Assembly: GCA_005223185.1 (NCBI GenBank)
Contig: NJBN01000005.1
Location: 242,668 to 306,667 of the forward strand
Length of the DNA stretch: 64,000 nt
Reading direction: 5' to 3'
Origin: a candidate division LCP-89 bacterium B3_LCP
Lineage (GTDB): Bacteria; Electryoneota; B3-LCP
Numbering within the stretch: the stretch's first letter is position 1; every line of letters starts with the position of its first letter. The notes under the pieces are model-generated. The model saw only the letters and a program-made list of their open reading frames with translations. It did no database searches and was not told the DNA's origin. Positions 58,240 to 64,000 of the stretch are shown piece by piece. A program made the translations under genes and the position numbers.

Positions 58240-58430
58240 TGTGGGGCAGGGTGGTCAGACCCTTTAGGGTCGGGATTTAATTAAAGGACAGGTGGTATCC
58301 CCCGAATGTCCGGCGGCTGGCATGCTTCTGGTTTCGCTTCAGCGGGAACGAAGCATGTGCTACCGTCCGGCGCTAAAGCACCGGCCTACGGATATAAATA
58401 AACCCCCCTGAAGGGGGCTAAGGGAGCGGC
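58240..58430. repeat. Repeat cluster upstream of the 58454 gene
   Basis: GGTCAGACCCTTTAGGGTC near 58250-58272, then CATGCTTCTGG...GAAGCATG (58321-58357), and CGGCGCTAAAGCACCGG with CCCCCCTGAAGGGGG (58368-58418). The region 58083-58240 holds no recognisable feature. Confidence 0.65.
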
Positions 58431-58453
58431 GTTCAATCACGGAGGCACATATC

Positions 58454-58846
58454 ATGGAAACAACATCTTCGCCAACAAAAATGGTAACCTTTGCACGATG
58501 GGTTGCAAGAATTCTGGGAACATTCATTGTAGTTTTTGCTCTATCCTTCTTCATTGCGTATGTGGTAGAGAGCGGTGAAATGCCCAATCCCGATTTCGGT
58601 CATGGGTTAGTAACATTTCTGTTTATCATTGCGCTGATCGGTTTTCTCATTGCCTGGCGATGGGAAGGATTCGGTGGTATATTATCTACAATTAGCATCG
58701 TCCTTATGGCAATGGTGAATGTTATTTGGGTACATGCTGCAAAAGACCCTGGCTCCGAAATTATCTTTGTGATACCAGCTTTACTTTTCATTTACTGCTG
58801 GTGGAAAAGCAGAAAACAACTGCAACAGAACAGTCAGGACGGGTAG
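58454..58846 (+). CDS. Small integral membrane protein, unknown function
   Basis: A 130-residue protein with four predicted helices (about residues 15-37, 48-67, 74-95 and 103-118) and short polar ends. It follows GGAGG closely (GGAGGCACATATC before the ATG). The pattern resembles several small DUF membrane proteins in FCB bacteria, but no family is assigned. It is followed after 33 bases by a small exported protein, with which it may form a unit. Confidence 0.7.
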   Translation: METTSSPTKMVTFARWVARILGTFIVVFALSFFIAYVVESGEMPNPDFGHGLVTFLFIIALIGFLIAWRWEGFGGILSTISIVLMAMVNVIWVHAAKDPGSEIIFVIPALLFIYCWWKSRKQLQQNSQDG

Positions 58847-58879
58847 ATCCGATTCGAACTCCAATTTACAGGAGGAACC

Positions 58880-59440
58880 ATGAACATCAGGCATAGACTC
58901 ATAGTACCGTATGCCTTCGTCCTGATATTTCTGTTCGCCCATCCGGTTTGGAGCCAGGAATCAGAACAAAGCACAAAGCAAAAGAAATCTCAAAATTCGC
59001 GTGGAATGTTGTTCCTGAGCGATCAGGACGTAATTTTACCCATCACTTCTATCGAATGGGGATCTCCGGACCGTTGGTCCTTCACCTCGCGGTACGTACA
59101 CATGTTCGAAAAAGATCGAAATAATAAAACATGGCTGAACAATCTCAGCATCACGCTCAGCCCTGGTATTTCCGGCGGACGCTTCGGGATTGGCTATCAA
59201 AGCATATTTCCCCCCCCGTCAATGCCGGATTTTGGTGTTTTCAGCGAAGCCCGCGTTGTACTCCTGCGCACCTGGGGAAATCCGCTTTCCACCGTCACCA
59301 ATCGCACTTTTGTAGGAGCGGAGATCCGAGGTAGTCTCTCCTTTCTGTTCAACATCGGGATCGGCTACTACACACAGATCTCGGATGCAAACGGTAACCG
59401 GGAAGACTTCTATACATTTCATGTGGGTGTGGGGATTTAG
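58880..59440 (+). CDS. Small exported protein, possible outer-membrane barrel
   Basis: A 186-residue protein with a signal peptide (about 1-25, ending VWS) and RBS AGGAGG. The mature part alternates polar and hydrophobic residues, with strands such as RWSFTSRYVHMFEK, NRTFVGAEIRGSLSFLFNIGIGYYTQI and a final FYTFHVGVGI, the look of a small outer-membrane beta-barrel. No family is recognised. It probably belongs with the upstream small membrane protein. Confidence 0.65.
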   Translation: MNIRHRLIVPYAFVLIFLFAHPVWSQESEQSTKQKKSQNSRGMLFLSDQDVILPITSIEWGSPDRWSFTSRYVHMFEKDRNNKTWLNNLSITLSPGISGGRFGIGYQSIFPPPSMPDFGVFSEARVVLLRTWGNPLSTVTNRTFVGAEIRGSLSFLFNIGIGYYTQISDANGNREDFYTFHVGVGI

Positions 59441-59447
59441 TTCGATT

Positions 59448-59570
59448 GTTGCGTCAGGCTTGCCTTCGGGGTCTTGGATCCCGCCTGGGCGGGAGGTGTG
59501 ACCTGACGCCATGCTATAAGTAATCTTGGGATAAACCCGACCTTGAAGAGGTCGGGGCACCCTGCGCAAG
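59448..59570. repeat. Repeat before the GNAT gene
   Basis: GCGTCAGG...GGATCCCGCC...GGCGGGAGGTGTGACCTGACGC (59451-59509), the same family as 57603-57651. A further stem, CGACCTTGAAGAGGTCG, lies at 59539-59555. Confidence 0.65.
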
Positions 59571-59578
59571 GAGAATTT

Positions 59579-60013
59579 GTGGAAATAGAACTGACAACAA
59601 CACCATCGGCAGAGGACGCAAGAACAATAAGCCAGGGACTCGTGGATTTCAATCATGAAATGGTCCACGATCTAGACCCAGAAGAAACTGAAATCAAGTT
59701 TTCTGTCCTTGCCCGCGATTATGATGGTGAAGTTACAGGTGGTTTAAGGGCAACATGTTTCTGGAACACACTACATATTGAATTAATATGGGTTTCGAAA
59801 GAAGCAAGGGGCAGTGGAATTGGCAGTAGCATGGTAAAGAAAGCTGAACTGTTTGCCATCAAACATGGGTTTGAACAGGCGCTGTTAGAAACTACCAGTT
59901 GGCAGGCGAGACCTTTCTACGAAAAGTTGGGTTACGAGTTATTGGCAACTTTGCCAGAGTATCCTAAAGGCCATGCCTGCCACTTTCTCACTAAAAAACT
60001 CGCAGAAAAATGA
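59579..60013 (+). CDS. GNAT-family N-acetyltransferase
   Basis: GTG at 59579 is five bases after AAGGAG and gives 144 residues; the frame is open upstream only through a repeat. The GNAT core is complete: IWVSKEARGSGIGSSMVKKAE (acetyl-CoA loop) and ALLETTSWQARPFYEKLGYELLATL, typical of small-molecule or protein N-acetyltransferases of the PhnO/RimI-like kind. Substrate unknown. It overlaps the next gene by four bases (ATGA), so the two are coupled. Confidence 0.88.
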   Translation: MEIELTTTPSAEDARTISQGLVDFNHEMVHDLDPEETEIKFSVLARDYDGEVTGGLRATCFWNTLHIELIWVSKEARGSGIGSSMVKKAELFAIKHGFEQALLETTSWQARPFYEKLGYELLATLPEYPKGHACHFLTKKLAEK

Positions 60014-60417
60014 ATTTATACAATAAGACCGTGAGAAAACTAATCCTTGCTACTTTAGCTGGTGGATTTGGAATGTGGATTGTTGCAGGTCTTTGGCACA
60101 ATTTGATAATGCCCACCCTCTACAAAGACACCCACGCTTCCCACGAAGGCATAGGCATTATGCTGGTTGCTTATATTGTACTTGCTGCGATAATGGCATA
60201 TATCTATCCTTTAGGTTATAAAGGTGGAAAGCCGGTTCTGGAAGGACTCAGGTTTGGCATTATTATCGGTATTCTGTGGGTATTTCCACACGAGCTTGCT
60301 ATGGCGGGTGCACATGAAGGGAAATCTATTATCTATGTATTTAGAAATGCAGGGTGGCATATAATCGAGCAGGGAATCGGCGGTATAATCATAGGGCTTA
60401 TACACGGTAAGAGGTAA
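60010..60417 (+). CDS. Small integral membrane protein, unknown function
   Basis: A 135-residue protein with four hydrophobic helices (about 11-32, 45-65, 78-100 and 112-131) and conserved-looking His and Trp (GLWHNLIMPTLY, FPHELAMAG). The ATG overlaps the GNAT stop by four bases and the next start is one base after its stop, so three genes form one unit. No family is assigned. Confidence 0.7.
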   Translation: MNLYNKTVRKLILATLAGGFGMWIVAGLWHNLIMPTLYKDTHASHEGIGIMLVAYIVLAAIMAYIYPLGYKGGKPVLEGLRFGIIIGILWVFPHELAMAGAHEGKSIIYVFRNAGWHIIEQGIGGIIIGLIHGKR

Positions 60418-60418
60418 G

Positions 60419-61264
60419 ATGATGGCTAAAACTAAAGTTGAGATTTCAGCGATAAAAACAGTGGGTACATTCATTTGTGGCAGGGCCTGCTCGGATACGC
60501 TTTTCCACGTTCTCAGCGATGCGTTCGATCACCCGATGAAATCCGAAGAGAAAGCCGTCATGCCCTTAGCGGGCGGAATAATGCAGCATGGCTACCAGTG
60601 CGGCATGATTTGGGGGTCAACTCTGGCTGCAGGTGCGCAGGCGTATCGGCTTTTTGGTGCAGGACCGGAAGCTGAAACCAGGGCGATTATTGCAGCAAAA
60701 AAGCTTGTGAAGTCCTTCCGAGCTCGCAACAACACTATTAATTGCCTTGAAATAACCGATATTGACAAGTCATCATCAAAGATGCAGATGATTATATATT
60801 TCCTTATAAAAGGTGGGACCATAGGCTGCATGCGCATGGCCGCAAGATATGCCCCTGTTGCATTCAGTGAAATAAATTCCGCTCTTTCTGAAGAAAATAT
60901 CGAGACTCCTTCTCCTCCGGTAAGTTGCGCGGCAATGTTGGCACAAAAGATGGGCTTATCCGACATGCATACGGTAATGGCGGCGGGATTGGCGGGCGGA
61001 ATCGGCTTATGCGGAGGTGCCTGCGGGGCATTGGGGGCAGCGATATGGATTATCGGAATGAACATCATCAAGGAAGGAACTGGTAAAATTGATTATAAAA
61101 GCCCCCGAGCATTGGAAGTGATCGATAGATTTGTAAAATTCACGGACTTTAAATTCGAGTGCTCCGAAATAGTCGGACGGAGATTTGAGAATGTCGACGA
61201 TCATGCGAAATTTATAAAAAACGGCGGTTGCGATAAATTGATCGATGTACTGGCGCAATCATAA
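60419..61264 (+). CDS. C-GCAxxG-C-C family redox-type protein
   Basis: A 281-residue protein that seems to hold two copies of the Cys-rich helical module of the C-GCAxxG-C-C family. The first half shows CGRACSDTLFHVLSD, MPLAGGIMQHGYQCGMIWGS; the second shows CAAMLAQKMGLS and AGLAGGIGLCGGACGALGAA. The G-G-I-x-x-x-x-x-C-G pattern with paired cysteines is the family hallmark. Members are thought to be redox or cofactor-binding proteins, often near anaerobic or metal genes, but no reaction is established. It lies one base after a membrane-protein gene. Confidence 0.82.
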   Translation: MMAKTKVEISAIKTVGTFICGRACSDTLFHVLSDAFDHPMKSEEKAVMPLAGGIMQHGYQCGMIWGSTLAAGAQAYRLFGAGPEAETRAIIAAKKLVKSFRARNNTINCLEITDIDKSSSKMQMIIYFLIKGGTIGCMRMAARYAPVAFSEINSALSEENIETPSPPVSCAAMLAQKMGLSDMHTVMAAGLAGGIGLCGGACGALGAAIWIIGMNIIKEGTGKIDYKSPRALEVIDRFVKFTDFKFECSEIVGRRFENVDDHAKFIKNGGCDKLIDVLAQS

Positions 61265-61289
61265 TTATTGCTAGGGAGAATTTTAATAA

Positions 61290-61360
61290 TTACCACAGGG
61301 TTGCCAGACCCTTTCCCGAAGGGACCCTTAGTGGTACGGTCGGAGTTCAATCACAGACAT
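61290..61360. repeat. Repeat before the peptidase gene
   Basis: AGGGTTGCCAGACCC...GGACCCTTAGTGGTACGGTC, related to elements near 55934 and 58246. Confidence 0.4.
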
Positions 61361-61409
61361 TATACAGCAAATACTAAATACTGAAATAACAAACATACAT
61401 GGAGGAATC

Positions 61410-62921
61410 ATGAGAACTATGTGGTTAACTATCATCGTTAGCTTATGCCTGGCAGGTTTCGTTATGGCTGCTGATGAACCGGAAGCTGGCGCAGTAGATG
61501 ATGAATTGATCGAAAAGATGCTGGAATCTTTCGACCCTGATCCGCAGACGCAGCGCTTGATCGATGCAGTGCTGCACAATCCGGTCAGGGATATCGCCAT
61601 AAACAAGAAGGTTTTCAACGATCACAACCCCTACTTTTCACACGAAATCAAAACCGGCAAAATAACCGACCAGAAGAGCACCGGCCGCTGTTGGCTTTAC
61701 GCTGGTCTGAATATCCTGCGCCCTGCGGTAATAGACAAGATAGACGATAGCAGTTTCGAGTTTTCCCAGAATTACCTCTTCTTCTGGGATAAGATCGAGA
61801 AGGCGAATACGTTCCTTGAGAAAGTCATCGCCAGGCGCAAATTGGACGTGCGCGATGAGGATTTCCAGCGCATACTGGAACGCCCCGTAGGTGACGGCGG
61901 CTGGTGGGAATATTTCGCCAACCTGGTTAAGAAATACGGCGTGGTTCCCGCTTCTGCCATGCCTGAAACGCGCAGCACAAAGACTTCACGCATGATGGAC
62001 CGTTACATGACTTATCAAATGCGCGAAGATGCCGCGGAACTGCGCGCTATGTCCGCCAAAGGCGCTTCGGTGAAGAAACTGCGCCAGAAGAAGGAAGAAT
62101 TTCTACTGGAAATATACAAAGTTCTGACTTTTCACTTAGGTACTCCGCCGACGGAGTTCACCTATCGCTATAAATCATCGGTAGATGAAGAGAAGCGCAC
62201 TGCTGAACTGATCCGCGTCATCAATGCCATCACGGATGGCGAGGGCGGAGGTGGTTTCACCGAAACTGAGGCATTGAAGGAGATGGCAGAAGATAAAGTC
62301 AGCGTCTTGAAGAGTTACACGCCGCAGGAATTTGCTGAGGAGTACGTAACGGCTGACTTAGATGAATATATCGTGCTGGGTAATGATCCTTCCCGCGAAA
62401 TGAACAAACGCTACATCATCGAAAACGATCGCAACATCTTCGAGCAGGGTGAATCGGGATACGTCAACGTCAGCATCGAAGATCTGAAACTGGCTACGCT
62501 GCAATCCGTGCTTTCAGATGAGCCGGTATGGTTTGGCGCGGATGTTACCGAACAGCGGGAGAACGGACAGGGCATCATGAACTCCGAGCTCTATCTGTAT
62601 GATGACATCTATGGCCTAAAGACCGTATTCACCAAAGCTGATAGGATGCTATACCAGACGGAAGCCACCAATCACGCTATGGTTTTCATCGGTGTGGACG
62701 TGGTCAATGATAAGCCTATGAAATGGAAGGTAGAAAACAGTTGGGGCAACGACGTCGGCGACGCAGGCTTCTACACCATGTACAGCAACTGGTTCGATGA
62801 ATACGTCATCCAATCGATCATCAACAAGAAGTACCTTCCGCAGCGCATATTGGACATTCTGGATACCAAACCCGTCCTCATCAGAGAACACGAATTTATC
62901 GCGAAGATTTGGATGAGATGA
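61410..62921 (+). CDS. Exported C1B peptidase (bleomycin hydrolase / aminopeptidase C family)
   Basis: A 503-residue protein with a signal peptide (about 1-21, ending VMA). The remainder is a complete C1B papain-type peptidase: Gln and nucleophile Cys in DQKSTGRCWLYAGLN, the catalytic His in ATNHAMVFIGVD and Asn in WKVENSWGND. Family members such as PepC and bleomycin hydrolase are normally cytosolic hexamers; here export to the periplasm is predicted, as in some Bacteroidota homologues. It trims peptides. A strong ribosome site (GGAGG) and a terminator at 62952-62984 frame it as a single gene. Confidence 0.94.
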   Translation: MRTMWLTIIVSLCLAGFVMAADEPEAGAVDDELIEKMLESFDPDPQTQRLIDAVLHNPVRDIAINKKVFNDHNPYFSHEIKTGKITDQKSTGRCWLYAGLNILRPAVIDKIDDSSFEFSQNYLFFWDKIEKANTFLEKVIARRKLDVRDEDFQRILERPVGDGGWWEYFANLVKKYGVVPASAMPETRSTKTSRMMDRYMTYQMREDAAELRAMSAKGASVKKLRQKKEEFLLEIYKVLTFHLGTPPTEFTYRYKSSVDEEKRTAELIRVINAITDGEGGGGFTETEALKEMAEDKVSVLKSYTPQEFAEEYVTADLDEYIVLGNDPSREMNKRYIIENDRNIFEQGESGYVNVSIEDLKLATLQSVLSDEPVWFGADVTEQRENGQGIMNSELYLYDDIYGLKTVFTKADRMLYQTEATNHAMVFIGVDVVNDKPMKWKVENSWGNDVGDAGFYTMYSNWFDEYVIQSIINKKYLPQRILDILDTKPVLIREHEFIAKIWMR

Positions 62922-62951
62922 AAGTATAAAGGATGAATTATAAATTTATAA

Positions 62952-62984
62952 TAAGGGTGTTCCACCAGGATGGGATGCCCTTTT
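62952..62984 (+). terminator. Terminator after the C1B peptidase gene
   Basis: An 11-pair stem with wobble pairs (AAGGGTGTTCC with GGGATGCCCTT) and a T run. Confidence 0.75.
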
Positions 62985-63035
62985 AATCATAAATCGTAAA
63001 CACAAACTGAAAAAATCTCTTTTCTTTTTGAGGGC

Positions 63036-63064
63036 TTGACATTTTGGTAGAAATTTACTATATT
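63036..63064 (+). promoter_or_regulatory. Promoter of leader RNA copy 2
   Basis: TTGACA (63036-63041) and TATATT (63059-63064), 17-base spacer. Confidence 0.8.
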
Positions 63065-63068
63065 AATC

Positions 63069-63245
63069 AATAAGCACAATGCCGTAGTGTTTTAAATTCT
63101 TGGCGGCAATCTTCCGACAATAATAGGAAAGACCTGTATTCGGAGTATGGGTCACCTTGCCGGGTAAGATTAAGAGCCTGCTTGAAGAAGGCACAGTTAG
63201 ATTCATACTCTGTGATGAGGTGGATCCGGTTGTGCCTTTTGGTTT
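63069..63245 (+). ncRNA. Structured leader RNA, copy 2 (candidate riboswitch or attenuator)
   Basis: Homologous to the minus-strand element at 6830-6990. Parts in order: stem TGCCG (63080-63084)/CGGCA (63104-63108); AGGAAAGACCTGTATTCGG; stem TTCGG (63139-63143)/CCGGG (63160-63164); GCCT (63176-63179)/AGGC (63189-63192); and a terminator hairpin GGCACAGTTAGATTCA...TGGATCCGGTTGTGCC (63190-63236) followed by four T. The 3' arm AGGC overlaps the terminator's 5' arm, so the two folds exclude each other. The sequences differ at stem positions in ways that keep pairing. It precedes the secreted-protein frame at 63291 by about 50 bases. Confidence 0.7.
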
Positions 63246-63290
63246 TGTGAAGGCTCAGGTTATAAGATTAGAACAAATAAGGAGGATAAA

Positions 63291-64000
63291 ATGAAAAAGT
63301 TATCTTTACTAAGTTTAATGGGTGCCATCTTGGTTGTGTCATTGCTGACTGCCACCACCTCCGCACAGCCGCCCGACACGCTGTGGACAGCGACCTTCGG
63401 CGGTGGTAATCAGGATGCTTGCTTGTCCGTCCAGCAGACCACCGACGACGGCTACATCTTGGGAGGGCGTACCGAATCCTTCGGCGCGGGTGGCAGTGAT
63501 ATGTACTTGGTGAAAACCGATTCACTGGGCGATACGCTCTGGACGAAAACCATCGGAACCAGCTATTGGGAATATTGTTATTCCGTCCAGCAGACGTCCG
63601 ACGACGGCTATATCTTGGGGGGATGCTCTGACGCCTTCTCCCCGTATGAAGATATGTACCTAGTGAAGACCGATTCCCTGGGCGATACACTCTGGACGAA
63701 GACCAGAACCTACGCCGCAAATCTGCAGTGGACCAATCCGTTCGGGAAGAAGCAGCTGCTGACGGGAGGACTCCATTTCGAACTCGACGACGGCGAGAGT
63801 CCCGACGACGAGCAGTTCACCCGCAAGACCGAAAGCGGGATCGCCAAGGACGCTCCGGACTCGCACTGGAAAAACTACGCCGCCTATCTTCAGGATGAGT
63901 GGTTGGTTTCAGAGCGCCTCCGGTTCACACTTGGACTCCGCTGGGATCTGTTTGACTTTGAATCGCGACCGGATTCACTCTACATCCAGCCGGAAGGCAT
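63291..64000 (+). CDS. Partial: secreted repeat protein joined in frame to a TonB-receptor-like barrel
   Basis: ATG with AGGAGG upstream; the frame is open to the window edge (236 codons seen). Residues 1-24 are a signal peptide. Two repeats follow of the type ATFGGGNQDACLSVQQTTDD / DMYLVKTDSLGDTLWTKT, as found in large secreted FCB proteins. From about base 63703 the protein changes without a frame break to RTYAANLQWTNPFGKKQLL and then AAYLQDEWLVSERLRFTLGL, the strand pattern of a TonB-dependent receptor barrel. The base composition rises in G+C at the same place. This may be a real fusion, a recombination product or an assembly join. The last part could not belong to a type IX secreted protein. 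Confidence 0.7.
   Translation, partial: MKKLSLLSLMGAILVVSLLTATTSAQPPDTLWTATFGGGNQDACLSVQQTTDDGYILGGRTESFGAGGSDMYLVKTDSLGDTLWTKTIGTSYWEYCYSVQQTSDDGYILGGCSDAFSPYEDMYLVKTDSLGDTLWTKTRTYAANLQWTNPFGKKQLLTGGLHFELDDGESPDDEQFTRKTESGIAKDAPDSHWKNYAAYLQDEWLVSERLRFTLGLRWDLFDFESRPDSLYIQPEG

Noticed and set aside
55735..59570. Repeat clusters as CRISPR or attachment sites
   Set aside because: The elements are palindromic, differ in spacing and length, and have no spacer pattern, Cas genes or integrase nearby.

Overview
The window looks like a chromosome segment from an uncultivated Gram-negative bacterium of the FCB superphylum (Fibrobacterota-Chlorobiota-Bacteroidota and allied candidate phyla). The signs are: Kdo genes for lipopolysaccharide; large secreted proteins whose C-termini carry the PNPFNP...Y(N/D)(I/L)xG(R/Q)x...G.Y.(Y/F)R type sorting domain of type IX secretion; a gingipain-like C25 protease; RND pumps; and a Tat component. 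The phylum cannot be fixed from sequence reading alone. Housekeeping promoters share a strikingly constant form, TTGACW-17-TATATT.

Layout. 1-1720: a cobalamin riboswitch with terminator drives a beta-propeller lipoprotein that resembles the B12-binding surface protein BtuG. A tRNA-Met(CAT) follows. 1977-6749 (minus): three secreted proteins, two with type IX sorting domains; the first gene of the group has a structured leader RNA. 7242-9074: typA. 9365-12479 (minus): an AT-rich, horizontally acquired looking operon of a cytosine-5 DNA methylase, a GHKL (MutL/MORC-like) ATPase and a Vsr-type nuclease. 13037-23450 (minus): mobA, prepilin peptidase, two RND pump subunits, their adaptor lipoprotein and an ECF-type ATPase. 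24144-28336: a cNMP-binding protein, a DUF362 protein and a complete AmmeMemoRadiSam set (radical SAM enzyme plus a Memo-AMMECR1 fusion), most of it with export signals. 28485-32381: a C25 protease. 32898-41561: a housekeeping run (yggS, yggT, divIVA, purine nucleoside phosphorylase, ileS, dksA/traR-like, lspA, rluD-like, tatA). 41558-44213 (minus): suhB-like, a lipoprotein and an acetyltransferase. 44675-46990: an unusual AMIN-membrane-receiver protein. 47103-50349: kdsB-pyrG-kdsA, which couples CTP supply to CMP-Kdo formation. 50483-55729: a VanZ-like protein, a large secreted protein, an ElaA-like acetyltransferase and TerC. 56295-62921: kbl followed by small accessory genes among many palindromic repeats, ending with an exported bleomycin-hydrolase-family peptidase. 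63069-64000: a second copy of the leader RNA, followed by a secreted-protein reading frame that turns in frame into a TonB-receptor-like barrel.

The strongest candidate for something undescribed is the pair of homologous leader RNAs at 6830-6990 (minus) and 63069-63245 (plus). Each sits just after a TTGACW-17-TATATT promoter. Each folds into covarying stems ending in a terminator hairpin, and each precedes a gene for an exported protein. Other points of note are the BtuG-like gene under B12 control, the methylase-GHKL-Vsr operon, the exported AmmeMemoRadiSam cluster, the AMIN-receiver fusion and the chimeric gene at the right edge.

Intergenic regions hold several families of dispersed palindromic repeats and one telomere-like heptamer array. 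All calls rest on reading the sequence and on family knowledge; no database search was run.
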